A DNA stretch of 64,000 nucleotides. Source: Rubrivivax sp. SCN 71-131. Lineage in GTDB: Bacteria; Pseudomonadota; Gammaproteobacteria; Burkholderiales; Burkholderiaceae_C. Within the stretch, counting starts at the first letter, position 1, and each line of letters begins with the position of its first letter. Where the stretch lies: contig MEFD01000022.1 of NCBI GenBank assembly GCA_001724995.1, positions 1-64,000 of the forward strand, in the 5' to 3' direction. A program made the translations under genes and the position numbers. Shown here one piece after another: positions 47,433 through 55,244 of the stretch. A model generated the notes under the pieces. It saw only the letters and a program-made list of their open reading frames with translations. It was not told the DNA's origin and did not search any database.

Positions 47433-50111
47433 GTGTCCGATCAAGCCGTCACCGCGACCTTCGTCTTCACCGACATCGAAGGCAGCACGCGCCTGTGGGA
47501 GCAGGAGCCCGAGGCGATGCGCAGCGCGCTCGCGCAGCATGACGCGATCTGCCGCGACGCCGTCGGCGCCTGGCGCGGTCGCATCGTCAAGACCACCGGC
47601 GACGGCATCCACGCCGTCTTCGACGAACCCGTGGACGCGCTGCAGGCGGTGCTGATGCTGCAGCAGGAACTGGCGCGTGCAGCGGTGGCGGGCATCGCCT
47701 TGAAGGTGCGCGCCGGCCTGCACCTGGGGCCGGCCGAGCAGCGCGACGGCGACTACTTCGGTCCCGCGCTCAACCGCGCCGCGCGCATCATGGCCGCCGC
47801 GCATGGCGGGCAGGTGCTGCTGTCGCAGGCGGTGGCCGAGGCCGTGCGCGCGCGCCTGCCCGAGTCCTGCGCGCTGCTCGACCTGGGCGCGGCGCGGCTG
47901 CGCGACCTCGACGAGCCCGAGCACCTGCAGCAACTGCTGCACCCTTCGCTGCGCGCGGCCTTCCCGCCGCTGCGCGCGCTGGCGCGCACGCCGAGCAACC
48001 TGCCGCAGGCGCTGAACCGCTTCGTCGGGCGCGAGCGCGAACTCGCCGAGGCGCGCGCGATGCTCGCGCGCTCGCGACTGCTGACGCTGCTGGGCATGGG
48101 CGGCATGGGCAAGTCGCGGCTGTCGCTGCAGCTGGCCGCCACGCTGCTGGACGACTACCCGGACGGCGTCTGGCTGGTCGAGCTCGCGCCCCTGGTCGAC
48201 GCGGCACGCGTGCCGCAGCAGATGGCCGGCGTGCTCGGCCTGCAGGAGGAGCGCGGGCGCAGCCTGACCGAGACGCTGCTGCACTGGGTGCGCGAGCGCC
48301 GGCTGCTGATCGTCCTCGACAACTGCGAGCATGTGCTGCACGCCTGCGCCGAACTCGCCAAGCAGCTGCTGCAGGCGGGTGCCGGCGTGCGGCTGCTGGC
48401 CAGCAGCCGCGACACGCTGAAGATCGCCGGCGAGACCGTCTACCCGGTGCCGGCGCTGTCGGTGCCCGGGCCCGCCGAGCTCGGCGGCCGCAGCGCGCCT
48501 GCGGAGCTGCTGCGCCACGAGGCCGTGCAGCTCTTCGTCGAACGCGCGCACGCCGTGCAGCCGGCCTTCGCGCTGCAGGCCGGCAACGCCGAGGCGGTGG
48601 CGGCGATCTGCCGCATGCTGGACGGCATTCCGCTGGCGCTGGAGCTCGCCGCCGCGCGCGTGCGCGCCCTGTCGGTCCAGGTCATCGCCCGGCGGCTGGT
48701 CGACCGCTTCGCGCTGCTGAAGACCGACGACGAGACCGTGCTGCCGCGTCAGCGCACGCTGCGCGCGCTCATCGACTGGAGCCACGAGCTGCTGAGCGTG
48801 CCCGAGCGGCTGCTGTTCGCGCGGTTGTCGGTGTTCGCCGGCGGTTGGACGCTCGAGGCCGCCGAGGCGGTCACCGCCGACGCCGGACTGGACGAGACGG
48901 AGGTGCTGGATCAGCTTGGCCGCCTGGCCGAGAAGTCGCTCGTCTGCCTGGCGCCCGAAAGCGAGCGCTACGTCATGCTCGACACCGTGCGCGCCTACGC
49001 CGCCGAGAAGCTTGCCGCCAGCGGCGACGAGACGGCGACGCAGCGGCGCCACGTACGGCACTTCCTGCACTTTGCCGCGGCCTCGCCGCAGAAGCTCTCC
49101 GGCCCCGAGCAGGCGGCCTGGCTGCAGTGCCTGGATGCCGAGCGCGACAACCTGCTGGCCGCGCACGAAAGCTGCGGCCGCGACGCCGCCTGCCGCGACG
49201 ACGGGCTGGAACTCGTCTTCGTGCTCAAGGCCTATTGGCGCACGCGCGGGCTGCTCGAGCTCGGCCTGCGCATCACCCTCGAGGCGCTGGCGCGCACGCA
49301 GCCGCAGGAGCGCAGCTTCGGCCGCTGCCGCGTGCTCTGCGATGCCGGGCAGCTTTGCTGTTTCCTCGGCCGCTTCGAGGAGGCGCGCCGCCACCTCGAG
49401 GAAAGCCGGGCCATCGCCCATGAGCTCGAGGATGCCGGCCGCCTCGGGGCGGTGATGCAGCCCCTGGGGATGGCCTACCTCGCCCTGGGCGACCGCGCTG
49501 CGGCGCAGGCCCTCTACGAAGCCACGATCCGGATCACCGAGCGCGCCGGGAACGCCAGGCCCCGCATGGTGGCCAGCAATTCGCTGGCGCTGCTGCATCG
49601 CGCCGCCGGGGAGCTGGCGGCGGCCGAGCCCCTGTACGAACTGGTGATCGCCCTGGCACGCGAGATGGGCGACCGCGAGAGCATGGCCATCGGGCTGCTC
49701 AACCAGGCCATGGTGGCGATCATGCGCGCGGACCTGGAGGGCGCGCGCCGCATGCTGTGCGAAGTCCGGCAGGTGGCTGCCGAGATCGGTTCACAGCCCG
49801 TCGGGCAAAGCCTGCTCGAGGTCTGCGCGGGCCTCGCCGCGGCCGGCGGCGAGGCCGTGCGCGCGGCCTGGCTCTATGGCGCCGGGGAGTCGCAGGCGGC
49901 GCGAACGGGCATACGCCGTGATCCCAGCGACGAGGCCTTCATCCATCCGCTCATGCGGCAGGCGCGGCAGGCGCTCGGGGAAACACGCTACGCCCTTGCC
50001 GAAGGGCAGGGCCGAGTCGCCACGGCGACCGAGGTCGATGCCGGGATCGATGCCGCCTGTCGATCGCCGCTCGTCGACGAGCCCCGGCGCCAGATCACTC
50101 CATGTTCGTGA
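47433..50111 (+). CDS. Adenylate/guanylate cyclase-domain protein with STAND ATPase and TPR-like repeats
   Basis: 892 residues from GTG 47433. Residues about 5-160 are a class III cyclase domain with both metal Asp (Asp14 in FTDIEGST, Asp57 in KTTGDG) and the RAGLHLGPAE and NRAARIMAAA motifs. Then a STAND/NB-ARC-type ATPase has Walker A GMGGMGKS (221-228), Walker B LLIVLDNCEH and IPLALELAAARVRAL. After that is a winged-helix-like part, then TPR-like helical repeats (LGMAYLALGDRAAAQALYEATI and following). It lacks a C-terminal DNA-binding domain. No membrane segment. This large cytosolic signalling switch would couple cAMP synthesis to ATP/ligand state. It overlaps the next, convergent gene by 17 bp. 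Confidence 0.9.
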   Translation: MSDQAVTATFVFTDIEGSTRLWEQEPEAMRSALAQHDAICRDAVGAWRGRIVKTTGDGIHAVFDEPVDALQAVLMLQQELARAAVAGIALKVRAGLHLGPAEQRDGDYFGPALNRAARIMAAAHGGQVLLSQAVAEAVRARLPESCALLDLGAARLRDLDEPEHLQQLLHPSLRAAFPPLRALARTPSNLPQALNRFVGRERELAEARAMLARSRLLTLLGMGGMGKSRLSLQLAATLLDDYPDGVWLVELAPLVDAARVPQQMAGVLGLQEERGRSLTETLLHWVRERRLLIVLDNCEHVLHACAELAKQLLQAGAGVRLLASSRDTLKIAGETVYPVPALSVPGPAELGGRSAPAELLRHEAVQLFVERAHAVQPAFALQAGNAEAVAAICRMLDGIPLALELAAARVRALSVQVIARRLVDRFALLKTDDETVLPRQRTLRALIDWSHELLSVPERLLFARLSVFAGGWTLEAAEAVTADAGLDETEVLDQLGRLAEKSLVCLAPESERYVMLDTVRAYAAEKLAASGDETATQRRHVRHFLHFAAASPQKLSGPEQAAWLQCLDAERDNLLAAHESCGRDAACRDDGLELVFVLKAYWRTRGLLELGLRITLEALARTQPQERSFGRCRVLCDAGQLCCFLGRFEEARRHLEESRAIAHELEDAGRLGAVMQPLGMAYLALGDRAAAQALYEATIRITERAGNARPRMVASNSLALLHRAAGELAAAEPLYELVIALAREMGDRESMAIGLLNQAMVAIMRADLEGARRMLCEVRQVAAEIGSQPVGQSLLEVCAGLAAAGGEAVRAAWLYGAGESQAARTGIRRDPSDEAFIHPLMRQARQALGETRYALAEGQGRVATATEVDAGIDAACRSPLVDEPRRQITPCS

Positions 50112-50529
50112 TCTGCGGATCCAGCGGTGCCAGCGCCTTGCCCTGGCGCAGCAGGTGCACGCTGTACTTGAAGGCGCCGGGGCGCGAATTGCGGTAGATG
50201 CACTGGAAGCGGCGCCCATCCTCCAGCGGCTTGCAGTCGATGATCTCGTTCTGCTCACGGCTGCTGAGCTTGCCGCCGGGCCGGTCGAGCTCGCCGTCGA
50301 TGACGATGCCGTTGCGCGCAAAGCTGTAGTCTGCGCCGGAGGTGCGCCAGATGATGACGACCGCGCCCGCTCCCTGCCGGAAGCGCAGCGGGTCCGGGTT
50401 GACCGCCTTCACGGTGTCGCCGCTGGCCTCGACCACGGGCCAGGCGTTGTGCATCTGCTGGTGGTAGCGCCCGCCGCAGGCCGCCAGCAGCAGGGCCAGC
50501 GCGGTCGCGGCGATCAGTCGTCGTCTCAT
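50095..50529 (-). CDS. Small lipoprotein of unknown function
   Basis: 144 residues. Signal with lipobox LAAC (about 15-18), then a compact domain with a Cys pair (IIDCKPLEDGRRFQCIY) and a YSVHLLRQG motif near the end. No named family recognised. GGAGG precedes the ATG at 50529. The YSVHLL motif recurs in the secreted protein at 51341-51694, suggesting the two are related. The gene overlaps the end of the cyclase gene by 17 bp, tail to tail. Confidence 0.72.
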   Translation of the reverse strand: MRRRLIAATALALLLAACGGRYHQQMHNAWPVVEASGDTVKAVNPDPLRFRQGAGAVVIIWRTSGADYSFARNGIVIDGELDRPGGKLSSREQNEIIDCKPLEDGRRFQCIYRNSRPGAFKYSVHLLRQGKALAPLDPQITNME

Positions 50530-50635
50530 GGGTTCCTCCCGCGGGCGGTGTGGGCGATGATGATGCCCGAGCCTTCGCCGCCGGACAACGGCTGCATGAT
50601 GCAGGTCCCGGCGCCAGCCTTGCGGAGATGCCTGC

Positions 50636-51268
50636 ATGATCACCTTCTACGATTGCGTCACCGCCCCCAGCCCGCGCCGCGCACGCATCCTGCTCGCCGA
50701 GAAGGGCATCCCGCACGCCAGCGTGCAGGTCGACCTGGGTCGCGGCGAGCAGCTCGGCGACGCCTTCCGGCGCCTGAATCCGCAGTGCACGGTGCCGGTG
50801 CTGCGCACCGACGAAGGCCTGGTGCTCACCGACAACGCCGGCATCACCGCCTGGGCCGAAGCGGCTTATCCCGAGCCGCCGCTGCTGGGCACGACGCCGG
50901 CCGAGAAGGCGGCGATCGCGAGCTGGAACTGGCGCGTCGAGTTCGAGGGCCTGATGGCCGTGGCCGAGGCCCTGCGCAACCGCGCGCCGGCGCTGGCCGG
51001 GCGCGCCCTCCCCGGGCCCGTCGACTACGCGCAGATCCCCGCGTTGGCCGAGCGCGGCCTGCTGCGCCTGCAGCAGTTCCTCGCCGACCTCGACCGGCAG
51101 CTCGAGGGCCGCGGCTTCGTGGCCGCCGATCGCTTCAGCATCGCCGACATCACTGCCGTGGTGACGGTGGACTTCGCGCGCATCGTGAAGGTCAGGCCCG
51201 ACGAGCGCCACCCGCAGCTGCTGCGCTGGCGCGCGGCGATGGCGCTGCGGCCGTCGATGGCCTCGTGA
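50636..51268 (+). CDS. Glutathione S-transferase family protein
   Basis: 210 residues: thioredoxin-like N-domain (TAPSPRRARILLAEKG with the catalytic Ser/Pro position, CTVPVLRTDEG, LTDNAGITAW) and a helical C-domain ending with FSIADITAVVTVDFARIV, the N-capping box motif of GSTs. Cytosolic. The substrate is unknown; most bacterial members detoxify electrophiles. It is monocistronic between two minus-strand genes. Confidence 0.9.
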   Translation: MITFYDCVTAPSPRRARILLAEKGIPHASVQVDLGRGEQLGDAFRRLNPQCTVPVLRTDEGLVLTDNAGITAWAEAAYPEPPLLGTTPAEKAAIASWNWRVEFEGLMAVAEALRNRAPALAGRALPGPVDYAQIPALAERGLLRLQQFLADLDRQLEGRGFVAADRFSIADITAVVTVDFARIVKVRPDERHPQLLRWRAAMALRPSMAS

Positions 51269-51340
51269 AGGCAGGGCACCGTGGCGCACCGCTTGCCGAG
51301 GCTCCCGGCGCCGCCGCGCGGCGCGGGCGCCGAACCGTCC

Positions 51341-51694
51341 TCAATGCCGGACCGTGCTCTCGGTCACCGCGGTGATCGTCACCTTGCCGTCGGGCGCGAG
51401 CCTCACGTCATAGGTGCGGACATCCTCACGCCCCTCCTGAAGGAGGTGGACCGAATACGAGCTCGTCGAGTTCTGGACGATGCGACCGATGCCGCCGCCG
51501 CCTCGCATCGTGTAATGCTTGTCCACGTCCGCGAGGATCGCCTGATAGATACAAACCGACTGCCTGATCGCGTCCATCCTGCAACTCCTCGTTGATACGG
51601 TCGGGGCGTCGACCTTGCCCGGCAGGGCAGGCGCGCTCAGCCCGGCAAACCCCATGAACACGGCACCAAGGGCCACGATGCTGTTTCGTCGCAT
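51341..51694 (-). CDS. Small secreted protein of unknown function
   Basis: 117 residues. An N-terminal hydrophobic signal sequence (about 1-24, ending near SAPALPG) precedes a domain with a Cys pair (STRSCRMDAIRQSVCIY), a Gly-rich RGGGGIG stretch and YSVHLLQEG, then a beta-rich end. Start ATG 51694. A GTG three codons earlier is possible. It follows the metzincin gene by 15 bp and so is probably expressed with it, perhaps as an inhibitor or partner; that is only inference from context. YSVHLL is shared with the lipoprotein at 50095-50529. Confidence 0.68.
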   Translation of the reverse strand: MRRNSIVALGAVFMGFAGLSAPALPGKVDAPTVSTRSCRMDAIRQSVCIYQAILADVDKHYTMRGGGGIGRIVQNSTSSYSVHLLQEGREDVRTYDVRLAPDGKVTITAVTESTVRH

Positions 51695-51709
51695 GGTCCC
51701 CACCCTTCT

Positions 51710-52612
51710 TCAGACGGCGCGGTTGGGCCTCGAGACGATCATTCGGCCGGCCTGCACTTCGGCCGCCGTGCGCGGGTAGTGCCGTTGCATCCGCGCCGGC
51801 CAGACCGAGGTCAGCGAGACGATCGGGATCTGCAGCGCCCGCAGCAGGCCGGCCGATGAAACGGGCCTGAACGCCGCCGTCAACGAATCGGCAAGGGCGA
51901 AGCTGCGCAGGGCCTCGCGCCACGGATAGGCGTTCTCCGGCTTCAGCTGCATGCCCGATCCCATCGCCGCCTTCATGTCGCCATCGGCGATACCGTAGCA
52001 GGCCGAGGCGTTGGTGTCGCCCGAGGGCAGGCAATGCGGCTTGCCCACGTCGACGTGGTCGAGGCCCAGCAGGTGGCCCACCTCGTGCACATGCGCACGC
52101 TGCATCACCGCCTTGCCCCGGCTGTCGGTGCTCTTGTGGACGAGGTTCGTGTCCTTGCTGTCGTAGAGGGTCGAATGCGAGCCGAACCAGTTCTCGCTCG
52201 CGTGCAGGCGCACCACGTCGATGGTGTGATGGCTCCCGGCCGTCGCCGCGTCCTGGCCGACCAGCCTGAAGCGGCACCACACGTTCGGACAGTAGGTCGT
52301 CGCGCCCCTGGCGAACGCGAAGGTCCCGGCATCGTTGATCAGCCAGAACCTGCCGTTCCAGAACGCTTCGGCGGATTGCAGGAAGTTCGCCTTCCAGGCC
52401 TTCCAGGAGGAGTCGCTCCACCGGATGATCCGGCGTGCCGGCTGGGTGGCATCGCCGTAGTCATGGTGGCTTCCCTCGGCCGCTCCGGCCGCCGGATTGA
52501 TCTGCCGAAAGCCCATGCGCAGCGTCAGCGTGAGCTCGGCGTTGTTGTAGGGATCGCAGACGTCGGTGTCGAGCTCGGCATCGAAGCGCCGGAAGGACAT
52601 CTTCTTCTTCAT
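51710..52612 (-). CDS. Metzincin-type zinc metalloprotease, unrecognised family
   Basis: 300 residues. The extended zinc signature HEVGHLLGLDH (His176, His180, His186 with Glu177) is followed about 31 residues later by a Met-turn-like AAMGSGM, which defines a metzincin. Upstream are aromatic strands (LRMGFRQINP, AEAFWNGRFWLIND) and four Cys in CPNVWC and CLPSG/ACYG contexts, possibly two disulfides. There is no signal peptide or membrane anchor at the N-terminus (MKKKMSFRRF), unusual for a disulfide-containing protease, so export would need another route. GGAG precedes ATG 52612. Followed by a small secreted protein gene. Confidence 0.75.
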   Translation of the reverse strand: MKKKMSFRRFDAELDTDVCDPYNNAELTLTLRMGFRQINPAAGAAEGSHHDYGDATQPARRIIRWSDSSWKAWKANFLQSAEAFWNGRFWLINDAGTFAFARGATTYCPNVWCRFRLVGQDAATAGSHHTIDVVRLHASENWFGSHSTLYDSKDTNLVHKSTDSRGKAVMQRAHVHEVGHLLGLDHVDVGKPHCLPSGDTNASACYGIADGDMKAAMGSGMQLKPENAYPWREALRSFALADSLTAAFRPVSSAGLLRALQIPIVSLTSVWPARMQRHYPRTAAEVQAGRMIVSRPNRAV

Positions 52613-52992
52613 CGCCTTCTCCAGGAATCACGGTCATCGCGAAGCAGGGACCGGCCCGCCGATGCGCACCCGCCGCGGGGCCTCGGCACCTCGGGCGGCG
52701 CCGCCACCGCCGCGCAGCACGCCGCGGCGGCGACCGCCGGATGCCGACCTTACTCCCAGACGCCCCTCCCTGGGGGGCGCCGCGCCGTCCTCCGGCAGGG
52801 GGAGATGGGGATCGCATCCGGCCCGGCGTTTGGCATGATGCTCGCCAGTGTTCCGGCGGTCTTCCAGGGCGGCCGGGGCGTACGGAAATCGTCGGCGCGG
52901 CGGCAAGTCCACGGCGCTGCAGCGGCCAGCGTCGCCGAGCCGGGCATGCCGACCCTGCACGACGTCGGCAAGCCGTTCCGAGAGAGGCCCGC
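52613..52992. other. 380-bp intergenic region without a supported gene
   Basis: This divergent region between the metzincin gene and dmeF is very GC-rich, with short GC palindromes around 52690-52735. Open frames here have no start/RBS support or familiar sequence. It must hold both promoters, but no clear -35/-10 pair or operator was found. Confidence 0.5.
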
Positions 52993-53967
52993 ATGCACAA
53001 GCACGACCTCGCCGAATGGCGAGACGCTCACCGGTTCGACAACGGCAACGTCGCCGGCGAACGCGGCACGCGGCTCGTGCTGTGGATCGCCGCCGGGATG
53101 ATGGTGGTCGAGATCGCGGCCGGCTGGTTCTACAACTCGATGGCGCTGCTGGCTGACGGCTTCCACATGAGCAGCCATGCCGTGGCCATCGGGCTCAGCA
53201 CCTTTGCGTACGCCGCGGCGCGACGGCACGCCCATGACCCGCGCTATGCCTTCGGCACATGGAAGATCGAGGTGCTCGGCGCGTTCGCCAGCGCGATCTT
53301 CCTGCTCGGCGTCGTCGCGCTGATGGTCTACGGCTCGATCGAGCGACTCATCAAGCCGGAACCGATCCACTACCGGGAGGCGATGCTCATCGCGAGCATC
53401 GGCCTCGTCGTCAATCTCGTCTCGGCGCGCATCCTCGGCGAAGCGCACCACCATGGGCACGAACACGACCACCCCGGTCATGCCCCGGGAAGCGACGACC
53501 ACGGCCCCCACAGTCAACCCCGCCACGATGACCTCAACCTCAAGGCCGCCTACCTCCACGTGATCGTCGACGCCGCGACCTCGGTGGCCGCCATCGCCGC
53601 ACTGGCCGGCGGCTGGCTGTTCGGCTGGTCCTGGCTGGACCCCGCGACGGGCATCGTCGGCGCGATCCTCGTGGCGATCTGGGCCAAGGGCCTGATCGCC
53701 GACACCAGCACGGTGCTGCTGGACCGCGAGATGGACCACCCGGTCGTCGACGAAATTCGCGAGGTGATCGGCAAGCGCGGCGCCGACAGCGAAACCCTGA
53801 TTGCCCACCTGCACGTCTGGCGCGTCGGCAAGTCCTCCTACGCGTGCGCGCTCGGCCTGATCACCCACGACGAGCCCCTCACGCCGCGGCAGGTACGCGA
53901 GTGGCTGTCGATCCACGCGGAGATCGTGCACTCGACGATCGAGATCCAGCAATGCCGCACCGTCTGA
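52993..53967 (+). CDS. dmeF: Cation diffusion facilitator, Co/Ni exporter DmeF-type
   Basis: 324 residues with six membrane helices. Features specific to the DmeF subgroup are the start MHKHDLAEW, GNVAGERGTRLVLWIA, the zinc-type site NSMALLADGFHMSSHAVAIG (helix II), a His-rich cytoplasmic loop between helices IV and V (HHHGHEHDHPGH), YLHVIVDAATSV (helix V site) and LLDREMDHPVVDEIRE at the start of the cytoplasmic domain. It exports divalent cobalt or nickel in exchange for protons. No DmeR/RcnR repressor gene is adjacent. It overlaps the MFS gene. Confidence 0.93.
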   Translation: MHKHDLAEWRDAHRFDNGNVAGERGTRLVLWIAAGMMVVEIAAGWFYNSMALLADGFHMSSHAVAIGLSTFAYAAARRHAHDPRYAFGTWKIEVLGAFASAIFLLGVVALMVYGSIERLIKPEPIHYREAMLIASIGLVVNLVSARILGEAHHHGHEHDHPGHAPGSDDHGPHSQPRHDDLNLKAAYLHVIVDAATSVAAIAALAGGWLFGWSWLDPATGIVGAILVAIWAKGLIADTSTVLLDREMDHPVVDEIREVIGKRGADSETLIAHLHVWRVGKSSYACALGLITHDEPLTPRQVREWLSIHAEIVHSTIEIQQCRTV

Positions 53968-55175
53968 TGCCGCCGCGGTCAGACGTCGACGCAGCGCCGG
54001 CGCCGGCGCTGCCCCGGGCCATCTGGGTGCTCGGCTTCGTCAGCATGCTGATGGACATCTCCTCCGAGATGGTGCACAGCCTGCTGCCGCTGTTTCTGGT
54101 GTCCACGCTGGGGGTGAGCGTGATCGTGGTCGGCGTGATCGAGGGCATTGCCGAGTCCACGGCACTGATCGTCAAGGTGTTCTCCGGCGTGCTCAGCGAC
54201 CACTTCCGCCGGCGCAAGGGCCTCGCGGTCTTCGGCTATGCCCTCGGCGCCTTGACCAAGCCGGCCTTTGCGCTGGCGCAGGGCGCCGGCATGGTGGTCG
54301 CCGCCCGCTTCGTCGACCGTATCGGCAAAGGCATGCGCGGCGCCCCGCGCGACGCGCTGGTGGCCGACCTGGTGCCGCCGGCGCAGCGCGGCGCCGCCTA
54401 CGGCCTGCGGCAGGCGCTGGACACCGTGGGTGCCTTTGCCGGCCCGCTGCTCGCCACGACGCTGATGCTGTTGTGGACCAGCGACTTGCGTGCCGTGTTC
54501 TGGGTCGCCGTGATACCGGGCGCGCTTGCCGTGCTGCTGCTCGTGGTCGGCGTGCGCGAGCCCGAACCGACGCCGCGCGCGGCCCGCGGGAGCCCGATCC
54601 GGCGCGAAGCGCTGCGTCGGCTGAGCATGGCCTACTGGGGCGTGGTCGCCCTCGGCGCCCTCTTCACGCTGGCCCGCTTCAGCGAGGCTTTCCTGGTGCT
54701 GCGGGCCGAGCAGCTGGGGATCGCGGTGTCGCTGGTGCCGCTGGTCATGGTGGCGATGAACGTCGTCTACGCGTCCAGCGCCTACCCGTTCGGCAAGCTG
54801 TCGGACGCCATGAGCCACGGCGTCTTGCTGGCCTGGGGGCTCGCGGTGCTGGTTGCCGCCGACGCGGTGCTCGCCCTGGCCACCGGATGGCCGACGCTGC
54901 TGCTGGGCGTGGCGCTGTGGGGCCTGCACATGGGCATGACGCAGGGGCTGCTGGCGGCGATGGTGGCCGGCACGGCGCCCGACGACCTGCGGGGTACAGC
55001 CTTCGGCTTGTTCAACCTGGTCAGCGGAGTGGCGATGCTGCTGGCCAGCGTAATCGCAGGCGTCCTGTGGGAGCGGCTCGGCTCGCAGGCGACCTTCATC
55101 GCCGGCGGCGCCTTCGCCGTGCTGACCCTGCTCGGGCTCGTCGTGCGGCACGCATGGGGTGCGCGGCCCGCTTGA
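53967..55175 (+). CDS. MFS transporter
   Basis: 402 residues, twelve predicted membrane helices. The MFS motif A is in loop 2-3 (SGVLSDHFRRRKGLAV), and a second-half equivalent is in GKLSDAMSHG. GLRQALDTVGAFAGPLLA in helix 5 resembles drug/metabolite exporters. The start ATG at 53967 overlaps the dmeF stop (TGATG), so it is translated with dmeF. ATG 53952 is a five-codon longer alternative. Coupling to a Co/Ni exporter hints at metal or toxicant efflux, but the substrate is unknown. Confidence 0.88.
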   Translation: MPPRSDVDAAPAPALPRAIWVLGFVSMLMDISSEMVHSLLPLFLVSTLGVSVIVVGVIEGIAESTALIVKVFSGVLSDHFRRRKGLAVFGYALGALTKPAFALAQGAGMVVAARFVDRIGKGMRGAPRDALVADLVPPAQRGAAYGLRQALDTVGAFAGPLLATTLMLLWTSDLRAVFWVAVIPGALAVLLLVVGVREPEPTPRAARGSPIRREALRRLSMAYWGVVALGALFTLARFSEAFLVLRAEQLGIAVSLVPLVMVAMNVVYASSAYPFGKLSDAMSHGVLLAWGLAVLVAADAVLALATGWPTLLLGVALWGLHMGMTQGLLAAMVAGTAPDDLRGTAFGLFNLVSGVAMLLASVIAGVLWERLGSQATFIAGGAFAVLTLLGLVVRHAWGARPA

Positions 55176-55204
55176 CGGCATCGAGCCGCCGGCGGCGAGG
55201 CCGC

Positions 55205-55237
55205 TTGTCACGACGCGGTCACGCCGCCGTCATCGCC
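55205..55237 (+). promoter_or_regulatory. Candidate Pho box, three 11-bp repeats
   Basis: TTGTCACGACG, CGGTCACGCCG and CCGTCATCGCC follow one another without gaps, with GTCA at 55207, 55218 and 55229, exactly 11 bp apart. That is the half-site geometry bound by PhoB (consensus CTGTCAT plus 4). It precedes the PPK1 fusion, a classical Pho target, but ends only 7 bp before the ATG at 55245, so that start could hardly be translated from this promoter. Confidence 0.65.
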
Positions 55238-55244
55238 TTGCGGG

